Shown one piece after another: positions 17,461 through 27,060 of a DNA stretch of 64,000 nucleotides; the first letter of the stretch is position 1; every line of letters starts with the position of its first letter. Where the stretch lies: contig JBMNPF010000009.1 in assembly GCA_050943475.1 (NCBI GenBank), forward strand, positions 1-64,000. The letters are read 5' to 3'. Both the position numbers and the translations under genes were made by a program. This stretch comes from Metaruminococcus_A sp050943475. GTDB taxonomy: Bacteria > Bacillota > Clostridia > Oscillospirales > Ruminococcaceae. A model generated the notes under the pieces. The model did no database searches. It worked only from the letters and a program-made list of their open reading frames with translations, and was not told the origin of the DNA.

Positions 17461-19602
17461 ATGAATTACAGCATTCAAAAACGTGTCTTACTGGCACTTT
17501 CCAAGAGCGGAAAAAACGGCCTGCGTACCAAAGAGCTGGCTGCTCGCATTAAACTCAAACCGGCGGACACCAAGCGTTTTGCTGCGGTTTTGGAGGCAAT
17601 GGCAAAGCAGGGCGAAGTGGTGCGCCAGGGCGACCGTTACAAAAGCCCCAAGGCGCTGGGGCTGTTTGCCGCCACCGTCACCCGTATTCAGAAAACGTTT
17701 GGCTTTGCAAAACGCACCTCGGATGATGTTGAGGTTTTTATCCCCGGAAAATTTCTCAAAGGCGCTCTTCCGGACGATCTTGTATTTGTACGGCTTCTGC
17801 GCGGTCAGCGCGGCAGCTCTCCAGAGGGAGAAGTCGTTTCCATTGTGACCTATGGCCCGGGCGAGTTTACTGGCGTTGTTACGGTTGAGAATGGTAAATA
17901 TATGGTATTGCCGGATCAGTTTGCCCGTCTGCCAATTGACCTTATACGCGGAACCGATGCGGCGCCGGGGCAAAAGGTTATTGCCAAGGTGGTCAAGCGG
18001 GGCCGGAACCACGCGGAGCACCGGGCGCGTGTTCTTGCATCGTTTGGGGATGCGGAAAGCGCCGCTTCCTGTGCCGCTGCGGTATTGCAGCTTCAAGGCG
18101 TTACCCAGGCGTTCCCGTCTGCGGTGCAGGATGAAGCCCGCTACCTCGCACACCGGGGAATTCGGGAGCAGGAGCTTACAGGACGTCTGGATCTGCGGGA
18201 GCTTCCCATTTTCACCATTGACGGCGCGGATTCCAAGGATTTGGACGATGCGATCTCCCTTTCCAAAGAGGAGGACGGCAGTTACCAGCTCGGCGTCCAC
18301 ATTGCGGATGTTTCGCATTATGTCCGCGCAGGTTCGGCGCTGGATAAAGAAGCGTATGAGCGTGGGACGAGCATCTATTATGCAAACCAGGTGGTCCCCA
18401 TGCTGCCGAAAGAACTTTCAAACGGCATTTGTTCTCTCAATCCCAATGAGGACCGGCTCGCGTTTTCTGCGATGATGACACTGGACGCCCACGCAAACCT
18501 CACGGATTTTGAGTTTCATAAAACCATCATCCGTTCCCGTGTCAAAGGGGTGTATACCGAGGTCAACGCCGTTATGGACGGCACGGCCGATGAAGCTGTC
18601 GCCGCCAAATACGGTGCGCTCACCAAAGAGATCGGTCTGATGAAAGAGCTTGCGGAAAAACTGATTGCGAACCGCAAACAGCGGGGCGCTCCGGAGCTTG
18701 AGACCACCGAAAGCAAGATTATCGTGGATGAAAATGATGTGGCGGTTGACATTCAGCCGCGGACCCGCGGTTTTGCCGAGCGTATGATTGAGGAGTTTAT
18801 GCTTTCGGCAAATGAGGCCGCGGCAACCCTTGCCAAGCAGGAGCAGATTCCGTTTGTCTACCGTATCCACGAGAATCCAACCGACGAAAAGCTCGAAATG
18901 TTGTCCGAGGCACTGCGGCTTCTCGGCTTGAATGCGCGCGGTATTCAGCATGGAATCCGTCCGGGGCGCATGGCGCAGATTTTAGAGGACGCAAAGGAGA
19001 CGCCGGTTTACAGCATTGTCAATATGCAGGTGCTCCGCGCCATGGCAAAGGCCAAGTACAGTGAAATTCCGGTGGGGCATTACGGCCTTGCCTTAGAGAA
19101 TTATGCGCACTTCACTTCGCCGATCCGGCGTTATCCGGATTTGATGATCCACCGCATTCTCACCGATTTTCTCGCTTCCGACACCTCTGCGGTGACCAAG
19201 CGGTACCGCCGTCTGGCGCATGCCGCGGCGTTCCAGTCCACCAATACCGAGCTGCGTGCGGTCAACATTGAGCGCTCCTGTGAGGACTGCTACAAGGCGG
19301 AGTATATGAAGAGCCGCATTGGCGAGAGCTTTGAGGGCATCATTGACGGAGCGACCTCCAACGGCTTTTTTGTGGAGCTGCCCAATACCGTGGAGGGAAT
19401 GGTACGGGTTGAGACCCTTCCGGAGGGTCAGTATGAATTTGACGGCTACTTTGAACTCAAGGACAAGCTCAGTGGCAGGAGCTACCGGGTTGGTTCTCCG
19501 GTGCGGGTGGTCTGTACCAAGGTGGACGTCAATGCCGGCCGCGTTGATTTTGAATTGGAAAAACCCGGCTCCGCGCAAGAAAAGTCCAGGATGGGTGAAT
19601 AA
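17461..19602 (+). CDS. rnr: Ribonuclease R
   Basis: Processive 3'-5' exoribonuclease of the RNB family that degrades structured RNA and takes part in tmRNA-linked decay. It has 713 residues: an N-terminal winged-helix domain (about 1-65), cold-shock domains (about 65-220), the catalytic RNB domain with the metal-binding aspartates in DGADSKDLDDAI (about 254-266) and HYGLALENYAHFTSPIRRYPD region (about 540-560), and a C-terminal S1 domain (about 620-700). The start has AGAGGAG. The usual smpB neighbour is not next to it; a GNAT gene follows after 27 bases. Confidence 0.93.
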   Translation: MNYSIQKRVLLALSKSGKNGLRTKELAARIKLKPADTKRFAAVLEAMAKQGEVVRQGDRYKSPKALGLFAATVTRIQKTFGFAKRTSDDVEVFIPGKFLKGALPDDLVFVRLLRGQRGSSPEGEVVSIVTYGPGEFTGVVTVENGKYMVLPDQFARLPIDLIRGTDAAPGQKVIAKVVKRGRNHAEHRARVLASFGDAESAASCAAAVLQLQGVTQAFPSAVQDEARYLAHRGIREQELTGRLDLRELPIFTIDGADSKDLDDAISLSKEEDGSYQLGVHIADVSHYVRAGSALDKEAYERGTSIYYANQVVPMLPKELSNGICSLNPNEDRLAFSAMMTLDAHANLTDFEFHKTIIRSRVKGVYTEVNAVMDGTADEAVAAKYGALTKEIGLMKELAEKLIANRKQRGAPELETTESKIIVDENDVAVDIQPRTRGFAERMIEEFMLSANEAAATLAKQEQIPFVYRIHENPTDEKLEMLSEALRLLGLNARGIQHGIRPGRMAQILEDAKETPVYSIVNMQVLRAMAKAKYSEIPVGHYGLALENYAHFTSPIRRYPDLMIHRILTDFLASDTSAVTKRYRRLAHAAAFQSTNTELRAVNIERSCEDCYKAEYMKSRIGESFEGIIDGATSNGFFVELPNTVEGMVRVETLPEGQYEFDGYFELKDKLSGRSYRVGSPVRVVCTKVDVNAGRVDFELEKPGSAQEKSRMGE

Positions 19603-19629
19603 GTATTTTGGATTGACTGAGGAAAACGT

Positions 19630-20163
19630 ATGAAAATTTTAGAGACCCAACGCCTGATTTTGCGCACCATGGAGCCGTCGGATTTTCCGGCGCTCTGCAA
19701 AACCCTGCAGGATGCACAGGCAATGACCGCGTATGAACATGCATTCAGCGATGCTGAAGTACATCAGTGGCTGGACCGGCAGTTGCAGCGTTACCGGGAC
19801 GACGGCTTTGGCCTTTGGGCAGTCCTGCTCAAAGAGACCGGCGAAATGATTGGCCAGTGCGGCGTCACGATGCAGAACTGCGACGGGAAATGGGTGAAAG
19901 AGGTCGGCTATTTGTTTGAGCGGGCGTACTGGCACCACGGCTATGCGACCGAGGCCGCCGCTGCCTGCCGGGATTACGCCTTTGAACAGTTGGAGGCGGA
20001 TGAGGTTTACTCCATTATACGAGACACCAACACAGCCTCCCAAAATGTTGCAAAGCGCAACGGCATGACGGTGCGGGGGCAGTTTGTCAAGCACTATTAC
20101 AATGTGGATATGCCGCACCTGATTTTTTCCATCCAGCGCCCGGAATGGGAAACAATTCGGTAA
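19630..20163 (+). CDS. GNAT acetyltransferase, RimJ/RimL type
   Basis: Acetyl-CoA-dependent N-acetyltransferase of 177 residues, probably acting on a protein N-terminus or small amine. The opening ILETQRLILRTMEPSDFPAL is typical of the RimJ/RimL branch. The acetyl-CoA binding region is recognisable as EVGYLFERAYWHHGYATEA. It is cotranscribed with rnr (27-base gap). Substrate cannot be predicted. Confidence 0.86.
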   Translation: MKILETQRLILRTMEPSDFPALCKTLQDAQAMTAYEHAFSDAEVHQWLDRQLQRYRDDGFGLWAVLLKETGEMIGQCGVTMQNCDGKWVKEVGYLFERAYWHHGYATEAAAACRDYAFEQLEADEVYSIIRDTNTASQNVAKRNGMTVRGQFVKHYYNVDMPHLIFSIQRPEWETIR

Positions 20164-20180
20164 TCCTTTGTAAAAAAACG

Positions 20181-20216
20181 CCGCTTCGTGTCTGATGCGA
20201 AGCGGTAATCTTTTTT
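20181..20216 (+). terminator. Terminator after the GNAT gene
   Basis: An 8-bp stem (20181-20188 with 20198-20205) is separated by five bases from a run of six T residues, 18 bases past the stop codon. It is weaker than others in this window because of the spacer. Confidence 0.65.
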
Positions 20217-20320
20217 GCTGGATGCGCGGGAAAGCAGCGAAATGTACGCCGCCCGAATGTGAACGATCGAGCAGCCCGGATTTTTTGGCGGGCATGAAAA
20301 GGCATGTCCGGAGAAACCGT

Positions 20321-20358
20321 AAAAAACACCGTGTGCTTAAATCAAAGCACACGGTGTT
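20321..20358 (-). terminator. Terminator of the EamA gene
   Basis: A 14-bp perfect stem (20325-20338 with 20345-20358) is followed by a T run on the minus strand, about 60 bases past the end of the transporter gene. Confidence 0.85.
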
Positions 20359-20419
20359 CTGATTTTGCATTCAATCCAGCCGTGTTAGGGGCGGATGCGG
20401 TACACAAGCTGCATTAGGG

Positions 20420-21343
20420 CTATCCGGCTTTCTTTTCCCGGTTGACCAGCACAATCCCGGCGCAGGCGAAAAGAAGTGCCAGAATAATTTTCAGGTCAAA
20501 TGCCTGTTCCTGCAAAAAAATCACCGAAAGAATGCTGCCGAATACCGGCGTCAGAAAATTGTAAATGCTGATTTTCCCCACCGGATTGTATTTGAGCAGC
20601 GCCGTCCAGAGCGCAAAAGCCACCGACGAAAGCAGCGCGAGATAAAGGAACAGGGCCAGCGCCTCCACACTGTCTATGGAAATATGCCCGCCGCCGGCAA
20701 GGCCGATCAGTACCAAAACCGCCCCGCCAATGAGAAGCTGATAACCGGTAATCATGGCGGGTTCTCATTTAGAGGCCACCTTCTTGCTGATGAGCGAGCC
20801 AAATGCAAAGGTCAGCGCAGAAAGCAGGACGCACCCTTCACCCAAAAAGGAAAAGCCTTCAAAGCCGCCGCCACCTAAATTGACAAGAACAACCCCGGCA
20901 AAGCCGAGCAGGCATCCAACGGCCTTTTTTACCGTAATGCGGTCGTTTTTATAGGCAAAGTGGGCGAGGATGACAATCATAAAGGTAGAAGTCGCGTTGA
21001 GGATGGAGCCCTTGACCCCGGTGGTATAACTCAAGCCAATGTAAAAGAAAATGTATTGCAGGGTGGTCTGTACCAATCCCAACAGGGTAATGCCGCCAAT
21101 GTTGCTTTTACTTGGCAGGATGATCCGCCGGGCGGAAACCATTGTGAAAGCAAGGGTGAAAATGCCTGCCAGTCCAAACCGGCACCCTGCAAACAGAATT
21201 TTGGAAAACAGGTCGTCGGTGCCGATGTGCAGTAACTCATACCCCAGTTTAACACCGGGAAAAGCGCTGCCCCAAAGCAGGGTACAGAGAACGGCGATGA
21301 GAAAAATATTGATTGGTTTTCGAAAAAAGGTTTCTGCCTGCAA
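20420..21343 (-). pseudogene. EamA/DMT family transporter interrupted by an in-frame TGA
   Basis: Ten-helix drug/metabolite transporter of the EamA family, about 307 codons. The likely start is TTG at 21343, eight bases after GGAG. The first half reads normally (LWGSAFPGVKLGYELL, VKGSILNATSTFMIVILAHF) until codon TGA at 20765-20767. The same frame then continues with E-P-A-MITGYQLLIGG through the second EamA domain to the natural end at 20420. No base is inserted or lost, so this is a single nonsense codon. The downstream half has an ATG (20755) but no ribosome binding site. Promoter and terminator are intact. A sequencing error or a very recent mutation would look the same. Confidence 0.82.
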
Positions 21344-21382
21344 ACTGCCATCTCCATTCGTGTCATTGATAATCCTTGTTCC

Positions 21383-21411
21383 ATTATACCGGGTCGCCGG
21401 GAAAAGTACAA
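21383..21411 (-). promoter_or_regulatory. Promoter of the EamA gene
   Basis: On the minus strand TTGTAC (21411-21406), a 17-base spacer and TATAAT (21388-21383), about 40 bases before the TTG start. Confidence 0.75.
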
Positions 21412-21638
21412 GCACGGCCTGCATGAAAGCGCATGAACAGGGGGTGCCGCTAAGGAATGACAGACTGCGTTTGAAACTTAAAAAGATACAAGAAAGGAAC
21501 AAGGGGCACCGGCAGAACAAAATGATTTGTCCGTTGAACAGGCTGTTCTGACTGCCCGTGTTCCACCCCTTGGATGCTTGGAGCGCTGAGTATAATTCCC
21601 TGGTTGTGTTCCATATTAAGGGGGTGAGGTGATTGACA

Positions 21639-22067
21639 ATGACACAAGATATGAATTTGCTCAACAAAGTATATCAGGATACCAAAATGGGGGAGGAAAA
21701 CCTGAACATCCTCCTGAAATCGGTGCAGGAAACCGCTCTGCGGGATGATCTTGTCACCCAAATGCAGGGCTATTCCAGCCTCAACAGCAAGGCGAAAAAA
21801 CAAATTTATGCAAACGGCGCCAATCCGGAGGAAAGCCCTTTCTTTCAGAAGCTGATGGCGGATGGAATGATTCGCTTTCATGCGGCGACGGCAGGATCGG
21901 TCTCTAAAATTGCCAAAATGGTGATCGACGGGAGCAACATGGGCATTGTAGAGGCTCAGGAAACCTTGAACCGGTGTCCGGAGGCGTCTCAGACGGTGCG
22001 CAAACTAGCGGAAGAGACCATCACATTTGAACAGAACAGCATTGAACGCCTGAAACAATACCTGTAA
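21639..22067 (+). CDS. Helical-bundle protein of unknown function
   Basis: Protein of 142 residues starting at the ATG 21639, nine bases after GAGG. It is almost entirely amphipathic helix with regular polar/non-polar spacing (MNLLNKVYQDTKMGEEN, then long helices to LKQYL), compatible with a ferritin-like or four-helix bundle. It has no signal peptide or membrane helix and no clear metal-ligand pattern. A TATAAT at 21591-21596 could be its -10. I do not recognise the family with confidence. Confidence 0.7.
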   Translation: MTQDMNLLNKVYQDTKMGEENLNILLKSVQETALRDDLVTQMQGYSSLNSKAKKQIYANGANPEESPFFQKLMADGMIRFHAATAGSVSKIAKMVIDGSNMGIVEAQETLNRCPEASQTVRKLAEETITFEQNSIERLKQYL

Positions 22068-22277
22068 CCAGAAACAGCTTTCCGCATTTGCTTTACCGCG
22101 GGAGGCTGTTTTTCCGCGCAGGTTAAAAGAGAACTGCGGCGGTGGCCCCATAACTCGTCATCATTTGACCCAAACAGGCTTAAAAAATGAAAAATCTGGC
22201 GCCCTGAACGATTCCGCCGTTCACACGATCTTTGCATTCCGATTCTTTTGTGGTATGATAAAACCGAAGGTGATATC

Positions 22278-22829
22278 ATGTTGGAACAAATTCAGGCACA
22301 GGCACGCCAAGCTGCCGCCGAACTGCTGGAAACCGCGAAATTGAAAGAGAAAGACCTTTTTGTGGTCGGCTGTTCCTCGAGCGAAATCGGAGGCGAGAGA
22401 ATCGGTACCCATTCCAGCACAGAACTGGCACAGGCGGTGCTCGATGGCATTTACCCTCTGCTAAAGGAGCATGGGGTTTTTCTTGCAGCACAGTGCTGTG
22501 AACATTTAAACCGTGCCATTATTCTGGAAAAAGAGGCGGCGGAATGGTACCGTCTGCCTGCTGTCAACGCGGTGCCGCAGCCCAAAGCGGGCGGCTCGTT
22601 TGCAACGGCTGCTTATTCGGCGTTCCGTCAGCCGGTGGCGGTGGAGCAAATTCAGGCACAGGCTGGAATGGACATTGGCGGCACCTTGATTGGAATGCAT
22701 CTGGCACCGGTTGCCGTTCCGGTCCGTCTGTCACTCAGCCGTATTGGTGAAGCGGGCTTAATCTGTGCGCGCACCCGCCCCAAATACATTGGCGGTGAGC
22801 GTACTCGTTATGATTCTGAGCTCGGCTGA
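22278..22829 (+). CDS. ywlG: UPF0340 (TIGR01440) family protein
   Basis: Conserved cytoplasmic protein of unknown function, 183 residues. The ATG at 22278 follows GAAGGTGA. The family signatures are visible: LFVVGCSSSEIGGERIGTHS near the N-terminus, QCCEHLNRAIILE in the middle, then GGTLIGMHLAPVAVPVR and RTRPKYIGGERTRY at the end. It heads a short run with the SDR gene 21 bases later. The symbol is by analogy with Bacillus YwlG. Confidence 0.88.
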   Translation: MLEQIQAQARQAAAELLETAKLKEKDLFVVGCSSSEIGGERIGTHSSTELAQAVLDGIYPLLKEHGVFLAAQCCEHLNRAIILEKEAAEWYRLPAVNAVPQPKAGGSFATAAYSAFRQPVAVEQIQAQAGMDIGGTLIGMHLAPVAVPVRLSLSRIGEAGLICARTRPKYIGGERTRYDSELG

Positions 22830-22850
22830 GGTTCAAGGGAGGAAGAACAA

Positions 22851-23615
22851 ATGGACATTGCAATTGTTACCGGGGCGTCTTCCGGAATGGGGCGCCAGTT
22901 TGTTTTGCAGGCTGCCGCAATGGAACATTACGACGAAATCTGGGTGATTGCCCGGCGGAAAGAACGCTTGGAGGAACTGGCTCAGATGACCAAAACGCCG
23001 CTGCGCATCCTTGCGTTGGATTTAAAAGAGCCGGATTCCTTAAGCCAAATCAGGCAAATACTGGAGGAGCAGAAACCTCTGGTTCGCTTGCTGGTCAATG
23101 CGGCCGGCTTTGGCAAGTTCGGTCCAACCGCCGGCCTGAGCGATGAAGAGGTGTCGGACATGGTGCAGCTGAATGTTTATGCCCTTGCCGTGCTCACCAG
23201 AGCGGTGCTTCCCTATATGAAAGCAGGCGGACGTATTATTCAAGTGGCCTCGGTTGCGGCGTTTCAGCCTTTGCCGGATATGAGCATTTATGCGGCATCC
23301 AAGGCTTTTGTGCTGAGTTTTTCCCGTGCGCTGGGCCGGGAGCTGAAACGGCGCGGTGTCACGGTGACGGCAGTTTGCCCCGGTTGGACCCAAACGGAAT
23401 TTTTCACGGTGGCACAGTCCACCGAGCACCCGGAGTCGGTGCGGAATTTCCCCGGCATGGCCCGCCCTGCCGACGTTGTCCGCAAGGCACTTCGGGACAG
23501 TGCAAAAGGCAAGGCGGTCTCGGTTTATGGATTCCACAACAAAGGACACCGCTTGCTCGCCAAGCTGTTCCCGCACCGTCTGGTCATGGCAGTTTGGGAA
23601 CGCATTAAAAATTAA
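22851..23615 (+). CDS. Short-chain dehydrogenase/reductase
   Basis: Classical SDR of 254 residues. The cofactor site TGASSGMGRQF (about 7-17) and NAAGFGKFG (about 84-92) are followed by the catalytic Ser in VASVAAF and YAASK with Tyr and Lys. The arginines after the second strand (ARRKER) suggest NADP(H). The C-terminal segment PGMARPADVVRKAL is seen in many Firmicute SDRs of unknown substrate. A GGGAGG site precedes the ATG. It is probably cotranscribed with the UPF0340 gene and the following kinase-like gene. Confidence 0.87.
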   Translation: MDIAIVTGASSGMGRQFVLQAAAMEHYDEIWVIARRKERLEELAQMTKTPLRILALDLKEPDSLSQIRQILEEQKPLVRLLVNAAGFGKFGPTAGLSDEEVSDMVQLNVYALAVLTRAVLPYMKAGGRIIQVASVAAFQPLPDMSIYAASKAFVLSFSRALGRELKRRGVTVTAVCPGWTQTEFFTVAQSTEHPESVRNFPGMARPADVVRKALRDSAKGKAVSVYGFHNKGHRLLAKLFPHRLVMAVWERIKN

Positions 23616-23637
23616 ACGGTCAACGGGGGAATGAAAT

Positions 23638-24975
23638 GTGACACCAATGGAGCAAATTCAGAAAAGGCTGCTGCCGGACACCGACCGGGAGCTGGCCGAT
23701 TTTATCGCGCTGTTTCGTGCCGGAGAGATGCCGGCCAGTGAATCCGGTATGGAGCAGCATTTTCGCATTGCAAAGCAAAAGCCGCCGGCCTTTTACAATC
23801 ACGGCGCCGTGCTTGCGCTTTCGTTCGGCGGAACCAACGCCAAGGTGATGATCGCCTCGATGCGTGGAGGGCAGATGGTGGTGGATTATGTCCGCGCAGA
23901 GGAAAACCCGGAGCAGCACACCGATTTTTACGATTATCTTGACCGCCTGCTCATTCAGGATGCTGCTGTGCACAGCTATCTTTCTGAAACGGCCTGCCCG
24001 TGCATCGGCATTTCCCTGCCGATGCTGATTGTGGAGCACTGTCCGTATCACCCGACCAAGCTGCCCACCTTTGATCGCATGGTTGCCCGCAGCAAAGAAG
24101 AGGTGTGCGAAGAGCTGGTGTTTGAGGCAAATTTTGACCGTTATATGAAGTCCCGCGGCTTCCCAAATTATATGATGTTTTATCAGTCGGACGGAATTGT
24201 GGCGCATCACGGTGCAGTCGCGCTTTCCGATGTGCTCGAACGGGACAAAACGGTCCTGTGCATCTGCGGCACCGGGATGGCAAACGGCGACGAGCGGCAT
24301 TATCTGCCGATTGCGCTGGTCTGCAATCTTCCGGAGGATGACGCGCTTTTCCCCGCAGAAGAGACCGAAAACCGCCAGCTCAATTATGCCATTGCAGGCA
24401 AGGGCGTTTTTGGCCTGATGCGCCGTGCGGCGGAACGTGTCCGTCTTGGCGGCTCCGCGCTGGAGGGGAAGCCGGTCGCGGATTTTTTCACCCACAGCAG
24501 GGACACCCGCACGGTGTACGAGCTTTATCAAAGCGGTCTTGACAATGGGTTTGATACCGTGCGTCTGCAAAAGCTCAGGGAAGCGGTGGGCGAAGCAGGT
24601 TACGCGGAACTGATAGAGCTTGCGTCTGCGATTGCTGTGCGCAGCTACCAAACCCTCGCCAATACCATCGTCTCCACAGTGGTTTCCATGGGTCCGTTGG
24701 AGAACGGCGGCCGCAACGTCATTTATTTGGAGGGAAGTATTGCCCGCAACCCGGTCATCAAGCCCCGGATTTTTGAAGAGATCCGCCGGAAGATGAAAAA
24801 CGGCCTCACCTATTTTGACGGAACGCCGGTCCGCGCCGTTTTGGTGGAGGATCCGCCGCTTAAGGAGCTTGTCGCCGGCAAAACTGTAGCGGCCGATTTA
24901 AAGCAGGTGGACACCACTTTGATTGGAACGGCAACAATGGCAATTGCCGAAGATTGTGTCGGGAAAGGAATATAA
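23638..24975 (+). CDS. Hexokinase-like sugar kinase
   Basis: Protein of 445 residues with an actin/hexokinase fold. Seen in order: ALSFGGTNAKVMIA (about 60-73), resembling the phosphate-1 loop (LDLGGTN-like) of hexokinases; NYMMFYQSDGIVAHHGAV (about 177-194), resembling the catalytic-Asp segment with Asp at about 185; and CICGTGMANGD (about 208-218), resembling the adenosine/phosphate-2 loop. The length matches eukaryote-type hexokinases more than bacterial ROK kinases. The start is GTG, seven bases after GGGGA. Which sugar it uses is not predictable. Confidence 0.7.
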   Translation: MTPMEQIQKRLLPDTDRELADFIALFRAGEMPASESGMEQHFRIAKQKPPAFYNHGAVLALSFGGTNAKVMIASMRGGQMVVDYVRAEENPEQHTDFYDYLDRLLIQDAAVHSYLSETACPCIGISLPMLIVEHCPYHPTKLPTFDRMVARSKEEVCEELVFEANFDRYMKSRGFPNYMMFYQSDGIVAHHGAVALSDVLERDKTVLCICGTGMANGDERHYLPIALVCNLPEDDALFPAEETENRQLNYAIAGKGVFGLMRRAAERVRLGGSALEGKPVADFFTHSRDTRTVYELYQSGLDNGFDTVRLQKLREAVGEAGYAELIELASAIAVRSYQTLANTIVSTVVSMGPLENGGRNVIYLEGSIARNPVIKPRIFEEIRRKMKNGLTYFDGTPVRAVLVEDPPLKELVAGKTVAADLKQVDTTLIGTATMAIAEDCVGKGI

Positions 24976-25012
24976 AAAAACAACCCCACCGGTTTTGCCG
25001 GTGGGGTTTATG
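24974..25012. terminator. Bidirectional terminator between kinase gene and ggt
   Basis: An 11-bp perfect stem (24982-24992 with 24998-25008) with A residues on the left and T residues on the right serves both convergent genes. Confidence 0.9.
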
Positions 25013-25032
25013 TATTTAGAGAACAAAATAGT

Positions 25033-26652
25033 TTACCATGCCGCGGCTAAGCCGTCGGCGCGCGGTTCGGATGCGCCGACATAGGCGTTCCCGTTCCGGA
25101 AGATCATCTGCCCGCGTCCAAAGCTGATGGATTCCGCTGCAATGCTGACGTCATGCCCCTTGCGTTCCAGCGCTTGGATAACCTCAGACGGAAAGCCGGG
25201 TTCCAGCAGAATGGATTTGTTTCCCGTCCACTGCCAGCGCGGTGCATCAAGCGCTTCCTGTGGGTTCAGGCCGAAATCAATTAAATTTTCCAGTACCTGC
25301 ACATGGCCCTGCGGCTGCATAAAGGCGCCCATAACGCCAAATGGGCCAACCGCTTCGCCGTTTTTGGTGAGAAAACCGGGAATAATGGTGTGATACGGGC
25401 GTTTGCCCGGCGCAAGACAGTTGTCTGAATGCGGATCGAGTGAAAAATTATACCCGCGGTTGTGCAGGGAAATCCCGGTTCCGGGTACCACCAGCCCGGA
25501 GCCGAATCCGTTGTAATTGCTCTGAATGTAGGATACCATGTTGCCCTCGGTATCCGCTGTACAGAGGTAAACGGTACCGCCGCAGTTGGGGTCGCCATGG
25601 AACGGCTCCAGCGCCGTTTCACCAATGAGCGCCGCACGCCGTTTGGCGTATTCCTCGGATAAAAGCTGTTCTGTAGTTACCCGCATGGCGGAGGGTTCGG
25701 CAATATAGCGCTGACCGTCCGCATAGGCAAGCTTCATTGCCTCGAGCTGCCGGTGAATGGTTTGGCTGTCTTCTCTCGCGCCAAATTCAAACTGTTTGAG
25801 CAGGTTCAGTGTCATCAGCACCACCAGGCCGTGGCCGTTCGGAGGCAGCTCCCAAACGTCATAGCCGCGGTAACGGACTGAAATAGGCTCTACCCACTCC
25901 GGGGCGAATGCATCCAAATCGGAGGCGCGCAGCGCGCCTCCGTATCGCCTTGAAAAAGCGTCAATTTGTTCGGCAAGAGTACCGTGATAAAAGGCGGAGC
26001 AGCGGCTCTCGGCAAGGAGACGCAGGGTGCGGGCCAGGTCCGGGGCTTTCCAGAGTTCGCCCGCTTTTGGTGCGCGGCCCTCTGGGGCGAACTGTTTGAA
26101 CCAGGGGCGCTGTTCTTCCGCCGTGAGTTCTCCCGCTACCTCCGGGCTGCTGAACAGGCGCACGCCGCGTTCCCACAGCAGGGAAACAACAGGTGAAACC
26201 GGGTAGCCGTCTTCTGCATAGCAAATGGCGGGTTCAAGAAGCTGTTCAAAAGGAAGCCTGCCAAACCGTTCGGCAAGCGCTCCCCAGGCGGAGGGGATTC
26301 CCGGTACGGTGACGGCATTCCAGCCGCGGCGCGGCATTTTGGCATACCCTTTTTTACGCAGAGCCTCCGGATCAGCCAGGGCCGGTGCCGGCCCGCTTGC
26401 GTTGAGCCCGTAGAGCTTTCCCTTGCTCCAGACAATGGCGAACGCATCTCCCCCAATCCCATTGGAGGTTGGCTCTACAACCGTCAGGCAGGAGGCGGCG
26501 GCAATCGTTGCATCCACTGCATTGCCGCCCTTTTTTAAAATATCCAGGCCGGCCTGTGCAGCGAGCGGCTGGGAAGTGCAGACCATCCCTTTGGCGCCGT
26601 ATACAAGGCTGCGCCGTGAAGGATAGCGGTAACTCAGGGGGTTAAAGTTCAT
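25033..26652 (-). CDS. ggt: Gamma-glutamyltransferase family protein
   Basis: Ntn-hydrolase that cleaves gamma-glutamyl or related acyl amide bonds after self-processing into two chains. It has 539 residues; the ATG at 26652 follows GGAGGAATAAAT. Features: MVCTSQPLAAQAG and GGNAVDATIAAA near the N-terminus, NGIGGDAFAIVW, the processing-site nucleophile Thr360 in CGGTVYLCTADTEGNMVS, then GSGLVVPGTGISLHNRG and GPFGVMGAFMQPQGHVQ. There is no signal peptide, so it should be cytoplasmic, unlike classical secreted GGT. That branch includes cephalosporin-acylase-like and other hydrolases, so substrate is uncertain. Confidence 0.88.
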   Translation of the reverse strand: MNFNPLSYRYPSRRSLVYGAKGMVCTSQPLAAQAGLDILKKGGNAVDATIAAASCLTVVEPTSNGIGGDAFAIVWSKGKLYGLNASGPAPALADPEALRKKGYAKMPRRGWNAVTVPGIPSAWGALAERFGRLPFEQLLEPAICYAEDGYPVSPVVSLLWERGVRLFSSPEVAGELTAEEQRPWFKQFAPEGRAPKAGELWKAPDLARTLRLLAESRCSAFYHGTLAEQIDAFSRRYGGALRASDLDAFAPEWVEPISVRYRGYDVWELPPNGHGLVVLMTLNLLKQFEFGAREDSQTIHRQLEAMKLAYADGQRYIAEPSAMRVTTEQLLSEEYAKRRAALIGETALEPFHGDPNCGGTVYLCTADTEGNMVSYIQSNYNGFGSGLVVPGTGISLHNRGYNFSLDPHSDNCLAPGKRPYHTIIPGFLTKNGEAVGPFGVMGAFMQPQGHVQVLENLIDFGLNPQEALDAPRWQWTGNKSILLEPGFPSEVIQALERKGHDVSIAAESISFGRGQMIFRNGNAYVGASEPRADGLAAAW

Positions 26653-26699
26653 ATTTATTCCTCCGTTGGATTCTTTTAACAATGGTGTTTGTATGATGA

Positions 26700-26732
26700 A
26701 AAAGCCGCGTTTGATCAAACGCGGCTTTTAGC
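26700..26732 (-). terminator. Terminator of the YbjQ gene
   Basis: A 15-bp palindromic stem (26700-26714 with 26715-26729) with T residues following on the minus strand, about 20 bases past the stop codon. Confidence 0.85.
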
Positions 26733-26748
26733 GGTTTACAAATCCAGC

Positions 26749-27060
26749 TTATTTGAATTTTACCGCAGTGCCATACGCCATAATTTCAGCAGCCCCCTGC
26801 ATGACCGCGGCAGAAGAGTACCGCACATTGATGACAGCGTCTGCTCCTACGCTTTCGGCTTCCTCTACCATGCGTTTGGTTGCCAGTGCGCGCGCTTCGT
26901 CCATCATTTGGGTGTAGGCTTTCAGTTCACCGCCGACAATGGTCTTAAAACTTTGGGTAATATCCCGCCCAATGTTTTTAGACTGGATGGTGCTTCCTTT
27001 TACAAGGCCGAGCATTTCAATTTCTTTTCCGCTGATGTATTCGGTATTTACCAAGATCAT
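26749..27060 (-). CDS. YbjQ/UPF0145 family protein
   Basis: Small cytoplasmic protein of 103 residues in the YbjQ family (sometimes annotated heavy-metal-binding, without good proof). The pattern is typical: ILVNTEYISGKEIEMLGLVKG, GRDITQSFKTIVGGEL, LATKRMVEEAESVGADAVINVRY and a hydrophobic MQGAAEIMAYGTAVKF end. I take the ATG at 27060, because the GTG at 27072 overlaps its own ribosome binding site AAGGAG. Confidence 0.88.
   Translation of the reverse strand: MILVNTEYISGKEIEMLGLVKGSTIQSKNIGRDITQSFKTIVGGELKAYTQMMDEARALATKRMVEEAESVGADAVINVRYSSAAVMQGAAEIMAYGTAVKFK

Noticed and set aside
18418..18951. Long minus-strand frames inside rnr
   Set aside because: Shadows caused by GC-rich codon usage of rnr; composition rich in His, Arg and Gly without family resemblance.
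20765..20767. TGA recoded as selenocysteine or tryptophan in the EamA gene
   Set aside because: EamA proteins have no conserved Sec/Cys here, no SECIS-like hairpin was seen, and TGA is a normal stop codon in other genes of the window.
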